Shown: one piece after another, positions 52,631 to 63,450 of the stretch | How the letters are laid out: each line of letters opens with the position of its first letter | Numbering within the stretch: position 1 is the first letter of the stretch | Assembly: GCA_013398275.1 (NCBI GenBank) | Contig: VZSE01010765.1 | Location: forward strand, 187,251 to 251,250 | Reading direction: 5' to 3' | Source of the DNA: Promerops cafer | Lineage: Eukaryota > Chordata > Aves > Passeriformes > Nectariniidae | DNA: 64,000 nucleotides | Made by a program: the position numbers and the translations under genes | The notes under the pieces: generated by a model | Seen by the model: the letters and a program-made list of their open reading frames with translations, nothing else | What the model was told of the DNA's origin: nothing | Database searches by the model: none

Positions 52631-53181
52631 GGCTGGTCACAGAAATAAGGAAAAATTACAGCGCTAGGAGCATGGGACTAAACCACCATGTGCTCATGTA
52701 CAAGATGGATGCTCTGCCTTTTATACCCTTGGCCCCTCCCAAAGTCTTGCCAGTCAACTCCTTCTCTGTCCACGGGTGGAGATCACTTTCTTATACCGCG
52801 ATTGGAGGTCAGGTGTTGCCATGCCTCGCCCCCCAGTAACAAGCCTGCCTTCCCCCAAATTCCCTGGCTACCAAGGCCATCCTGCGACAACAACACAAGG
52901 GGGAGAGGAAAGAGGACTACGGGGAGAAAATACCACAATAACATAACTATACATCTGTGAAACTTCTCTTAACATACCCATAATATTCACCTTGCAATTG
53001 TGAGAGCCAACCATAGCATTACTAATCTATAACACGCCCACACCTAGCAAACCACCCAGACTGCCCTCCCCAACACGGCCAACACCCCACACACACAAGG
53101 GCTCCAGCTGTAGGGTCTGAAAGATACAGTAACAATTTTTGGACACAGACTGATGTGGAATACAGTATCAATGTGAATCAC
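52631..53181 (-). mobile_element. ERV LTR abutting the CR1 (copy 1, cut at the N)
   Basis: Minus-strand LTR with a promoter-like TATA motif (GGGTATAAAAGGCAGAGC, about 52,720) and GC-richer U3. Its 5' end is missing because the sequence breaks at the N (53,182); in copy 2 the element starts TGTCTTGGGTGATTCA. No internal retroviral sequence adjoins it. Confidence 0.7.
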
Positions 53182-53182
53182 N
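53182..53182. other. Assembly gap marked by a single N
   Basis: The only ambiguous base in the window. It sits exactly between the two copies of the 2.07-kb block. Confidence 0.99.
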
Positions 53183-55248
53183 CCCTTCTGTTTTGTTCAC
53201 AAGAAGGCCCTTTTCCTTCACAATGCATCAAAATACTCACCTCAAATCACAGAATCAACTAGTTTGGAAAAAAGCTTTGAGATCATCAAGTCCAACCTAT
53301 GACCTAACACCACCTTGTCAACTAGATCATGGCACTAAGTACCACATCCAGTCCTTTTTTAAACACCTCCAGGCGTGGTGACCCCACCACCTCCCTGAGC
53401 AACCCATTCCAGTGCCCAATCACTCTTCCTGTGAAGAACATCCTCCTAACATCCTAAATCTCCCCTGGCAAAGACTGTGTCCTCTGGTCCTGTTGCTTGC
53501 TGCCTGGGAGAAAAGACCAATCCCCACCTGGCTACACCCTCCTTTCAAGGAACTGTAGACAGTGATAAGGTCTCCCCTGAGCCTCCTGTTCTCCAGGCTA
53601 AACAACCCCAGCTCCCTTAGCTGCTCATAGGAGCATGAGCTCCCTTCATGTTCTAGACCCTTGTGATCTAGACCCTTCATCAGCCTTCTTGCCCTTCTCT
53701 GGACATGCCACAGCATCTCAACATCCTTCCCAAATTGGGGTGTCCAGAACTGGGCACAGTACTCAAGGTGCAGCCTAACCAGTGCCCAGTACAGGGGCAG
53801 AATGACTTCCCTGGTCCTGCTGGCCACACTGTTCCTGATACAGGCCAGGATGCCATTTGCTTTCTTGGCCATGTGGGCACACTGCTGGCTCATGCTCAGC
53901 CAGCTGTCAGCTGAACCCCCAGGTCCCTTTCTGCCTGGCCACTGTCCAGTCACTCTGTCTCCAACCTGTAGCGCTGTAGGGGGCTGTGGTGGCAAAGTGC
54001 AGGACCCAGCACCTGATCTTGTTAAACCTCATATCATTGGATTTGGTCCATCTATCCAGCCTGTCCAGGTTCCTCTGCAGAGCCCTCCCAGCCTCCAGCA
54101 GATCGACACTGGCACCCAACTTGGTGTCATCTGGTAGACTCAATCCCCTCACCCAGACCATCAATACAGATATTAAACAGGACTGAGCCCAACACAGATT
54201 TCTGGGGGACACCACTGGTGACTGGCCACCAGCTGGATGCAGCACCATTCACCATGGATATCAGGGCTGGCCATCCAGCCAGTTCTTAAACCAAGAGTTT
54301 GCACCTGTCCCAGCCGTGGGCTGCCACCTTTTCTAGGATTCTGCCATGGGAAATGTGCCAATGACTTTGCTGAAATCCAGGTGGACAACATCCACAGCAT
54401 TCCCCTCATCCACCAGGAGGGTCACCTGGTCATAGAATGAGATCAGGCTGGTCAGGCAGGACCTGCCCCTCCTAAATCCGTGCTCCTGGGTCTGATCCCT
54501 CGGCTGTCCTGTAGGTGCTGTATGACCACACTCAATATGATCTATTCCATAACTGCCGGGCACCAAGGTCAGGCTGACAGGCCTGGAGTTCCTGGATCCT
54601 CCTTTTAGCCCTTCTTATAGATGGGCATCACATTGGCCAGCTTGCAGCCACCTGGGACCTCCCCAGCTAGCCAGGACTGATGGCAAATGAAGGACAGTGG
54701 CTGGTCACAGAAATAAGGAAAAATTACAGCGCTAGGAGCATGGGACTAAACCACCATGTGCTCATGTACAAGATGGATGCTCTGCCTTTTATACCCTTGG
54801 CCCCTCCCAAAGTCTTGCCAGTCAACTCCTTCTCTGTCCACGGGTGGAGATCACTTTCTTATACCGCGATTGGAGGTCAGGTGTTGCCATGCCTCGCCCC
54901 CAGTAACAAGCCTGCCTTCCCCCAAATTCCCTGGCTACCAAGGCCATCCTGCGACAACAACACAAGGGGGAGAGGAAAGAGGACTACGGGGAGAAAATAC
55001 CACAATAACATAACTATACATCTGTGAAACTTCTCTTAACATACCCATAATATTCACCTTGCAATTGTGAGAGCCAACCATCGCATTACTAATCTATAAC
55101 ACGCCCACACCTAGCAAACCACCCAGACTGCCCTCCCCAACACGGCCAACACCCCACACACACAAGGGCTCCAGCTGTAGGGTCTGAAAGATACAGTAAC
55201 AATTTTTGGACACAGACTGATGTGGAATACAGTATCAATGTGAATCAC
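53183..55248. repeat. Tandem block, copy 2 (CR1 plus LTR)
   Basis: Second copy of the block at 51,115-53,181, offset by 2,068 bases until the C-run indel and 2,067 after it. It starts in the middle of the sequence CCCTTCTGTTTTGTTCAC and continues past its right end into unique sequence. Confidence 0.95.
53244..54698 (-). mobile_element. CR1 LINE, partial (copy 2)
   Basis: Same broken CR1 as at 51,176-52,630, including the identical 191-codon C-terminal frame (53,420-53,995). It differs by a few bases, for example Ile for Thr in an overlapping plus-strand frame. It is not an independent insertion. Confidence 0.92.
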
Positions 55249-55256
55249 CCAAGACA
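54699..55256 (-). mobile_element. ERV LTR abutting the CR1 (copy 2, complete end)
   Basis: Starts on the minus strand at 55,256 with TGTCTTGGGT, the same ten bases that open the solo LTRs at 4.88 and 15.26 kb, although the bodies differ. TATA-like GTATAAAAGG lies at about 54,790. ACAGT follows the start at 55,257-55,261 and also occurs at 54,694-54,698, where the LTR meets the CR1. This may be the 5-bp target duplication, although the end would then not be CA. Confidence 0.7.
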
Positions 55257-55612
55257 ACAGTGCAGAGCCCTGAATACACCATGAATTACATGTTGCTGCT
55301 CATAGATTTGTCAATCGAGTTACATACTGAAGCTATCCGTAGGCCAGCCAACAGTCATCTGCTTGGATTAACAGACAATGTCCACTTTGATTAACGGACA
55401 ACTTCTTATTCCATAGAAAGACAATGCTTTCAACAATTTCTCCTTTTAGGAGTTAGATGTTTGACTGGAATTTTATTTAAAAGACTCATCCTGCATACAG
55501 GATTTGCCCATTTTGGGTACCATTTTCTTTGCCACTTGTACCAGAAACAATGAGTTGTTGCAGAAATAAGTGCACAGAACTGCTGCCATCTCCCAAACAA
55601 CAAAGGTGTCAC

Positions 55613-55671
55613 CTTTTTACAAAATACCACTTCAATGCAGTCTGCAAATTTAGTTACAGTAAGAAAGAGTC
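55613..55671 (-). CDS. Internal coding exon
   Basis: Excellent acceptor (GATAGTTTTCTTCCAG) and donor AAAAAG|GTGACA. Two leading bases and 19 codons reading LFLTVTKFADCIEVVFCKK, ending in phase 0. It joins the exon at 56.0 kb across a 231-base intron (G plus GA gives Gly). The frame stays open for about 70 codons past the donor, ending in a Trp-rich stretch, so a longer exon or retained-intron form is conceivable. Other donors there would create a stop with the 51.05 kb exon. Confidence 0.6.
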
Positions 55672-55902
55672 CTGGAAGAAAACTATCTTGTGCTTGATTG
55701 GTAAATGCCATAGGAAAGCTCCATTCTGGAAAGATGCTGTGTTACTTAAGATGTTGCAGAATGGATGTTTTATGGTCTAGAGTGGTTTTAGGGAAATGAA
55801 GCAGAGGCCTGCTCCCAAATGAAGGAAATTTCTCTGTTGGAAAGCTGCATAGGCCTGTCAACAGTACCTCAAAAAGGAAGGAAAAGCATCTTCTCCCTTT
55901 AC

Positions 55903-56019
55903 CCTTCACAAGTGATAGCAGGGGCGTATAGAAAAGTATGACTGAGCTAAGCTCCACAGTCTTAACAGCTTGGACAAACCTGGTCTCCCAGCAATGAGTC
56001 AGGTCAAGAGGCATATATC
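55903..56019 (-). CDS. Internal coding exon
   Basis: Acceptor ACAATCAGATCTCTTCTAG and donor TGAAGG|GTAAAG. Two leading bases, 38 codons and one trailing base. Residues include YMPLDLTHCWETRFVQAV, then KTVELSSVILFYTPLLSLV, alternating charged and hydrophobic residues as in stacked helices. A second donor 39 bases on (TTTGAG|GTACTG) is weaker and ends in the wrong phase. Both joins are phase-consistent, making this one of the firmest exons. Confidence 0.7.
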
Positions 56020-56021
56020 CT

Positions 56022-56760
56022 AGAAGAGATCTGATTGTATTTAGTTTTGCTCTGGAAACCACTCTCTGCTTTCAAGAGAGTACGCGCAGTCTCGTGAAAA
56101 CACAGCTCATACTGGACCAAGCTACTGTTATAAACAGCATTAAATAAATTTGGATCAGGAATTTGCAGCATCAACTACAACAGAGTGATAAAATAAAACC
56201 CCTGCTAAATAGTTTAACGTCAGCTACAAGTCAAAGCAGGGCAGCTGGGCTACACTCAGTATAGATTTAATGCCAAATCATTTATATATCTTCCCACAGA
56301 TATTTTTTTCTTTCCAGTGGTAAGGACCTGTAGTGTAACTTCAATTACTCAGAAGATACACAGTGATTTTTTGGCTGTGAATGAAACACCACTACTGAAT
56401 CTAGGCTCATCTTAGATCCTGCTGCAAGAATAATTCCCCCGCCTTCACAATAATGAAAGTATTAACACAATCAGCATACTCTCTAGGCTTAGCATTTCTA
56501 TTTCAAAAAAAAGTAAGGCTGCCATGAGATAGTTTTCTACTCTGTTTCTACTGACTGTGTTTTAACTGATGGCAAGCATCATATTGATCCTTAGTCTCTC
56601 TTTCCCTCTCTATTTACAATAGCCAGCCTCTACTCAATACCATGCTGCCATTTAGAAGAGTGCTCACCACATCTTCACTGCCAGGTCTAGTTCTGAGAGA
56701 CACGGATATCCTGGAGTGAGGCCAGTGGATAGCTACAAATGAGCGGGGCTTGGAGCATCA
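56022..56760 (-). other. Intron sequence, unique part
   Basis: AT-rich, no repeat recognised, between the exon at 56.0 kb and the CR1 insertion. Confidence 0.5.
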
Positions 56761-57152
56761 GACATGTAAGGAGAGAATGGGAAAAGCTGGAGGAAAGGAG
56801 GCTTAGGGGTATTAGTGAGGATATAAAAGCAGGCAGAAGGACAGAGCATGGTCAGTAAGGAGGGAGCCAGACACTTCTCAGAGGTGCCCAGTGACTGGGC
56901 AAGATGGCCATAAACTGAAGTCCAGTGACCTCTACATTAAACAAGAAATGGTAAAAAAAAGGTTCAGGGGTGACAGAAGTCTAGAACAGGTTGCCCAGTG
57001 GAGCTGTGGAATATCCATCCTTGGAGAGAGACAATACCCAACCGGACACTGCCACGAAAACCTCTCTTCAATTGGCCTTGCTTGGAGGGAGGGTGTTGGA
57101 CTAAATGGTCTCCTGAGCTGCCTTCCAGCCTCACCTGTTCTGTGATTCCTGT
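56760..57152 (+). repeat. CR1 LINE, 3' portion, old copy
   Basis: Sense-strand CR1 inserted in an intron and opposite to the gene. It shows the end of the reverse transcriptase frame and the 3' UTR: GGAGGAAAGGAGGCTTAGGG, GAGGTGCCCAGTGACTGGGC, GAACAGGTTGCCCAGTGG, CCATCCTTGGAGAGAGAC and GTGTTGGACTAAATGGTC, closing TTCTGTGATTCCTGT. It is more diverged than the CR1 at 51 kb, with deletions, so older. Confidence 0.85.
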
Positions 57153-57548
57153 TGTAATCAGTGAGGAGTTAAAACTCCCATGTTTTGCCACCTTCATCTT
57201 TAACATCAGGAACCTTAGCTCCCATGGTGAATGACTATGCCTTTTTCCACCAGTATTTAATAACAGAAAGCAAATTACTTTCTTTAAAGTCGATTCTGAA
57301 CTCCCACTTTACACAGCAAATTTGCCCAATTAATGTTGCTAGTCTGATTTTGGGCTTTTCTTTTCCTTCAAGAAGAATAACATTCTTTGCAACATCTTTT
57401 CTCAAAGAAACAGAGAAGAACAACAATACAGCATGGTTTCACAAGCAGACTGAAAACAGATTTCTATTAACTACTCAGTTTCTTAATGGTCCATGTGTAA
57501 TACCTTATAAAAAATAAGGAACCAGGTAATCTGCATCATTGCAAGCAC

Positions 57549-57650
57549 CTTGCCCACAACGGTAATTTTCAGTTTTTAATCCAGCAGCAATCCAGAGATT
57601 GCTAAAACTTCTGTGAAACTGCTGGGCGGGAAGAACCAGCTCTTCTAGAA
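57549..57650 (-). CDS. Internal coding exon
   Basis: A textbook acceptor (ACTTATTTTTTTTCAG) and donor GGGCAAG|GTGCTT. Two leading bases, 33 codons and one trailing base. Residues include LEELVLPAQQFHRSFS, then NLWIAAGLKTENYRCGQ. It is phase-compatible with the exon at 58.4 kb (G plus TT gives Val) and the one at 56.0 kb (G plus GA gives Gly). Confidence 0.7.
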
Positions 57651-58409
57651 CTGAAAAAAAATAAGTTATACTAACTACATTTTTCTCGCTTGCTGTCTTT
57701 CTCACATGGCCCTTATTGCCATTTATCTTCTCTTATTCTACTTCTGCAAAGATGTAACAGAAAACTTACTTTGTTCTTAGATATAACTTCTGGAGACTTA
57801 TTACTGGCCATTCCTATGCCCTAAATACATATCCAAGCTAGCAGTCTCACCTGGGCTGCAAAACAAACAAGCAAAAAACATAAACCAAAAAAAACCCAAA
57901 GGAAAGCGTAAAAGAAGAGATTTCTGGAATTTATTAGAAGCTAAAAAAAAAAGTCATTTCTTCAGGGAAATCCTCCTCAGTTCCTTCCCTCTCCTAATTC
58001 TAGGGAGACCTGGCTCCCCCAGACAGGCCCCTCAAATGATTCCTGCTCACTTGCTTCTAACATCTGCTAGCTGTTTGAAACTGCATCTGTTCATTCTAGT
58101 TCACTGGAAAAGGCCTATTTTTCCAGCATGAAGCAATGCAAGGCAGAGTTACTGTATCCGAGTTAAGGCTTTAATGCACTTAGCTAAGATACGTAAATAG
58201 ACTGCAGAAAGAACAAAAATAATATATTCTATGACATCTGCTGGCTGCCCTCATCAGCCAGCTCATGATAAGCAGTCATCACAAACACGTTTACTTTCTT
58301 CCTGTCCTCCTGCAAACATTTACCCATTCTGTGTTTCTGCTCTATTGCTTTCTGATGGAAAACCATCACCTCTAAATGAATTGCTGCTCACCAGCTTGCA
58401 AGGATATAC

Positions 58410-58463
58410 CTGGAAATCTTTGTTTTATATTCTGATGTTGCATAACCTCCACATGCACCGAGG
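58410..58463 (-). CDS. Internal coding exon
   Basis: Acceptor AGCAAAGTTTCAG and donor TTTCCAG|GTATAT. Two leading bases, 17 codons (SVHVEVMQHQNIKQRFP) and one trailing base. A second frame is also open, but its end phase would not join the next exon. Confidence 0.5.
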
Positions 58464-58704
58464 CTGAAACTTTGCTGGTTTTAGGGACATCAGCTTTACA
58501 AATGAGCAGATTTTTGAAAAGCTGGTCATTGTTGCATACTAAGTCATGCAATATTTTGTGCTATTTGAAATATTCTACCAAAAAAAGATTTTAAGAAAAT
58601 ACTTAGAAAGATCATTTATATCATTACTCTTTGGCCATGCTGAAAAGTGAGCTGACCCTCTCCAAAACCTCAAACTTTAAACATCCAGACAGAGTCCACC
58701 ATAC

Positions 58705-58760
58705 CTGTAAGCCACAAATATACCCAGGTACTTAGAGCAATATGTTCCAGTGGAAATGTT
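58705..58760 (-). CDS. Internal coding exon
   Basis: Acceptor CATGTTTCTTTCCTCCTAAG and donor GCTTACAG|GTATGG, both strong. One leading base, 18 codons (TFPLEHIALSTWVYLWLT) and one trailing base. A different frame is open but would give the wrong phase downstream. The next exon upstream must end with two spare bases. Confidence 0.5.
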
Positions 58761-59824
58761 CTTAGGAGGAAAGAAACATGAGTTTAAGTTGTCCCACCTG
58801 CCACTGTTAGTGACTTTGTTTGAAACACACTGTCCATCACCCCTTCAAAGGTTTGTGCCAATATGCAGTTGTCAGTTTCTTCCCTCAACCTGTAAAATAT
58901 TTACATTTTAGCTCTCTCTGGATCTGACAAATTTTGCTGCACTTTAGGTCAGGGATTTTTAAAAGCAAGCCACTCCCAGTCCATGTGGAACTTGCTCGTG
59001 GTCTCCAGTGTTCTCCATTCTCATGAGTTGAACTGGTTGCTATTTGTGTTTAGTGGACCAGCTTTATCTCTGTTTCATTAAAATTGGTTTTGCTTTTCTT
59101 TAGCTATGGCCACTTTTGAAAAAATTACAATACTTTCCCCAAGGAGGAACTTCTACTATATATTGCCAGGTTCTTGGCCCTGGACTAGGGAGGGATTTGT
59201 ATTCAAGGCTTTAGAGCAATCCAAGACCCATTCCATAACTTTTCCTTACTTTTCTGCAATGATATCTTTTTCATTTAACTTTGTCACTAACAGATTTAAT
59301 TTGTACTGTCAGTCTTCTTGCAGTATTTCTCCTACAGAAATACATTTCTTATAACAATCATTAGCAAACAATTCTGAATGGTTTTCTCTTCCCTGGTTCT
59401 TTGTCATCACTTCCTGCCCCTTGCAAAGACTTGCAATAAATTTCTATATTTCCTTTCTTATGTGACACCATACAAATCTAAGTGACATCCAGACAAATGT
59501 GAGCTTCCTTCAAGCATAAAAAGAAGGGCCAGTGTTTTCTGGAACCACCTCACTTTCATAATCCAGACTATGTTTGCACCTCCATTTCCCATTAATGTGT
59601 CATTCTGCTGTCACATCCCCCAAATTCCACCTTGGCTGCACAAAGCCATGACCAACTCAGCTCTCATTGTGGCAGCAGCAGTTAATGGGTTACTGATATT
59701 ACCCATACATGCATATGCAGACTACATTTATCTGCCACATCAATCCACAGGCTTTGTAAGTATGAAGAAAACATGTCTTGTAAGATGAAATTTATAAAAT
59801 AAGGGCTGCATCTCATACTTTTAC

Positions 59825-59855
59825 CTCCTTCCAAACCCTCCCATCCAAATACACT
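59825..59855 (-). CDS. Possible small coding exon
   Basis: 31 bases between GCTTTTCCTGGATCAG and AAGGAG|GTAAAAG. All three frames are open, so the sequence does not fix the phase. The two-leading, two-trailing frame (CIWMGGFGR) would join the 58.76 kb exon. Confidence 0.25.
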
Positions 59856-59908
59856 CTGATCCAGGAAAAGCCAGCTTTTTTTTTTTCCCCAAAATGAGCT
59901 GTTTGTTT

Positions 59909-59922
59909 GTTGCCAAGGTAAA
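59909..59922 (+). promoter_or_regulatory. X-box-like (RFX) motif
   Basis: GTTGCCAAGGTAAA matches one full half-site and most of the second of the RFX X-box. Intronic, and possibly chance. Confidence 0.2.
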
Positions 59923-60215
59923 TGTTAATCATTAGCACTTCATTCATGGTTCTATTTACCATCTAAACAGGAGGTGGCTTCAAACCATGCCCAAGGGAAA
60001 TTAGATTTCTAAAAATTAGGATGCTTGTTTTAGCATCTAAATTAAGCTGTTCCGTCACAAGAAAAATCTTGGCCAGGGAGAAGGTCTGGATCTACATGAG
60101 AGTTTCAGAGAACATCTGTGTATGTCAGAAAATATGTATCCCTTAAGAGGACCACCCTGCTGTCAACACTCCATCTAGTGGGAAATTTTTTGGGGGGAAA
60201 ATGACCTCCTATCAC

Positions 60216-60270
60216 TTTAATAATAGCTGTACCATACAGTGAGTAAGAAAGGGGAGCAAGTATCTCAGAG
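60216..60270 (-). CDS. Possible coding exon
   Basis: Acceptor CCACTTGCACTGCCAG with a weak donor (TTAAA|GTGATA). Two frames are open and both protein-like (SEILAPLSYSLYGTAIIK or LRYLLPFLTHCMVQLLL). The second would join the 58.76 kb exon directly (AA plus A gives Lys). Confidence 0.22.
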
Positions 60271-61960
60271 CTGGCAGTGCAAGTGGAACAGTGCAGTTTT
60301 CCTTTATGAAATCCAAGTATGGGCATCGCTTTTTCTAGGCTAAAAGGCAGGAACACAAATACAGATTTCCTCTTGCATTTCCCTCTGGAACTAAGGGTGA
60401 GCTGGGAGCAAGTGACAGGAATGTCATTCCACTTCCACAGCTGCAGCAACACCCCAAAGCAGGGCCATTCTTGCTGCATAGTTCAGTACACTGGTATTCA
60501 GCAGGTATGTGGGAAAGAGAGGAGCATGAGTTGAGGAGAACAGTCTCAGGAGAACCGATGGCAGAATGAGCAATAGGATCAGAGGCTGAACTGACAAATC
60601 TTCCTGCGAGATCAGACCAGCTGCCACTGAGATGCCTGAAGCAAAATTTAAAAAGGGAACTTCCCTGTCAACTGAAACTAGCACCTCAAGCATTTAATGA
60701 GAAAACTTTTCTGATTATTGTTTCTTTTGCCTTCGCCAAACTGTGACAATCTTAATAGCCTCACTTCTTTTTCCTCATGGCCAGGCTTATCATTCCAACT
60801 CTTAGCCTCCACAGATTTATTGTCCTTGATGTGTCTTGGCCTCTAGAACACTGCAACCTTTGCCAATAAGCCAATAAAAATTACAGAAGAAAGGGGTGTA
60901 GCCTGTTTCTGAAGCAATCCTTAAGAAAGGAAGATAAGACACTTCATTTGAGGAGCATTTTGGCTTTTGCTGTTCTCATAATAGCAACATTTTTTTTTTC
61001 ACAGCATCTCCCATCAAATAACCAAAAATCACAACAAAACACCCTTGAACAAGAAGTCAAGTAGATTCAAAACCCTGCACGCTTCATCATCAGAGATAAG
61101 TGTGAAAAACCATTGCTAGAGCACAGATTGTTTATGCTGCAACTCCGGCAAGGATGATTCTGAAATGTTTACACTCACAGCAGTATTTGTACTGTAGCTC
61201 GGTGGGGTAGGATTGTTTTTTACATCTTTACTTCCAAAGAAAGTTTCCGGCTGTAGAGCTGGAGTTGGTTTCATGGCAGAGGAGGGGTTGATGACTCATT
61301 CAATGAAGATAAGGATGACACTGTAGAGAACTAGTTTTCCCTCCTGCTCTCAAACTTCTTTATCCACTGCCTCACTTCATGACTCATTTAACATCAAGTA
61401 CAAATATAATAAGAAAAATAGTTGTGTTTCATAGCTGCCTTTAACACCATTAGAAAATGGGAAAAATCCGGACTGCTAATTAGATTATTTATGTGGCTAC
61501 ACAGAAATTGTGCCCAAATTTCAGTGTTTGCAACATTCGCAATAGTATGACCTGTAAAAACAAGTTCAACCCCAGATTAGGCATGAAAACATTTGTTGCA
61601 TAAAACATGTATTATTCATGGAGAAAGCACCGGTATTCTATTCCTTCCATGCTCAGTTTTTCAAAGCCTAATTAGCACTGTTTGCTCTGAGGGAAATGGT
61701 AAAAAGCACTATCTTGAAAGAAGCCTAATTTTTAGGCCTGATGACGACTGATTTACGTTTGTGAACGTTGCAATTTATCCTGGCTTGTGGGCCCATGCAT
61801 GAGCCTGTCATGAGCCTTCACAGACAGAGTTGTGCCTATAGCACCACATAGGAGGATTCAGAAGAGGGGTGTAAGAGCACAAGGGCTCAGCACACACAAC
61901 TGCTCCAACCCACATGGAGGGAGTGCAGCACTAACTCATTTAAGGCACTTGAGCACATAC

Positions 61961-62008
61961 CTAGCTCCTGGTTTTGCAGCATCTGCTCCTTCTAACACAA
62001 TGCAGGAG
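61961..62008 (-). CDS. Possible coding exon
   Basis: Acceptor TGCTCGGTCATGCTGAG and good donor GAGCTAG|GTATGT. In the frame with one leading and two trailing bases it reads SCIVLEGADAAKPGA. The other two frames contain stops. The join to exons at 60.2 kb or below is not settled. Confidence 0.28.
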   Translation of the reverse strand, partial: LLHCVRRSRCCKTRS

Positions 62009-63054
62009 CTCAGCATGACCGAGCAGCAGAACCTTTAAATCCAACCAAGAACAAGAGACACCAAAAGACAGTAAGTTAAAAATTACAGAAAATGAAAGGC
62101 AGTGGTAGGTATGCCCATAATGCAGTGAAGCAAGCAAAAGAAATCGCTGTGAAACTTTAAACAACCTGTCAGATTTTGGTCAAACACTAAAAGGATGTAT
62201 CTCTAAACTCCTAATGCAAAAAAAAAAAAAGAAAAGTCAGTCACCTAGCTGTTCTCCCAAACAAATTTGAACTTAAAACATGACTGAGGAACTTTCACAG
62301 TTAGATTTCTGGGCTGCTATTTCAAGCCCAACTCTGCATATGCAAAGAAGCAACCCTTTGCTTCCTTTAGCATCTAGACTTCCTAGAAAGCTTCATTTCC
62401 CCACAGGAACCCCCACGTGGCTGTAGCTCACAGCAAAGAATGGAAAGTCTCAGCACAAAAGCACAGGAACACATAGCCACGCTTTTTTTAATGGTGGGCT
62501 AGGACACAAACAAAAATGGTTGCCAGGAAGTGGCTCTTCAGATCTCATTTACTAGGCTACACACTTCATTTCTCTCTATTATAGAAATATTCTTCAGCCA
62601 ACCTACCACTAAGTGTCTTGTTTGCTTGAAACGCTGACTACTAGAGTACTTGCATTAACATTCACCCTGGGTTTTTTCACAGTCTACCCTTTTCACACCA
62701 TTTCTGCTCTTAGGGCTTTTTAACCTTGCAAGATTAATTCCGTAAAATGATCAATGACATTTATAATGTTTAAACAAGAAAGAAAAAGTGCCTTGATGCT
62801 TCTCTGTCTGTTTGTATTTTTGCAGCTTCAATGGAAAGTCTACAACAGGCTTTGTTTGCTAATTACTTAAATTTGCAGAAGAAGGGTTAGCACCTATCAA
62901 CTAAGATTTACTCTAAACATGAAAGGAATCACATGGGAATTCAAGCATCAGGCCCTGGATGAATGATTCCCCTGCTTTTTATGAATCAGAGAACAATTCA
63001 GCCATAAATTACATTTCCAGGACAAGAGGAACAGACGCATGTCCCGGGCTCTAC

Positions 63055-63097
63055 CTGCAAAGGAAACCACTGGCTCACTGACACTGCTCCTCACTTG
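63055..63097 (-). CDS. Possible coding exon
   Basis: Acceptor AAACTACTTTTCAAAAG and donor TTTGCAG|GTAGAG. The single open frame runs from phase 0 with one spare base and reads QVRSSVSEPVVSFA. The phase fits the candidate at 63.45-63.49 kb. Confidence 0.25.
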
Positions 63098-63450
63098 CTT
63101 TTGAAAAGTAGTTTACACCAGAAATAGCCTCCAAATTCAAAGCAAACAATTCTTTTCTAGCACCCTCTTCTTTCAGTGATTTGTGCTGCCTGTGTTTCCC
63201 GTGTTATTTGATTTCTGTATGCTATCATCTAGGAATCTGTGTGGTCTTAAAAAGGTGTTATTCCTGCCAAACTTGCAAAGCCTCGGGTCTCCAGGCAACT
63301 GTTGTTAACCAGTCACACAGTGCCCATACCTCAGTTTTAGCTAATTAACACTTTCAATGGAGTGAGAAACTAGATTATTCATTGATGCTAAGAAAAGAAT
63401 GACTGGACTTTACTAATGGCACAATAACAATCTGTCTGCTGCTTGCTTAC

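Larger units (their letters stand above)
51115..53181. repeat. Tandem block, copy 1 (CR1 plus LTR)
   Basis: About 2,067 bases that recur at 53,183-55,248 in the same orientation. I count about seven substitutions and one single-base indel (a run of six versus five C near 52,830), so identity exceeds 99.5%. The copies are separated by one N at 53,182. Copy 1 lacks the last eight bases of the LTR that copy 2 has. The arrangement points to two overlapping sequence pieces placed end to end. Confidence 0.95.

Noticed and set aside
51115..55248. Recent biological tandem duplication of a transposon pair
   Set aside because: Possible, but the single N exactly at the junction, the truncated LTR end and allele-level divergence fit an assembly artefact better.
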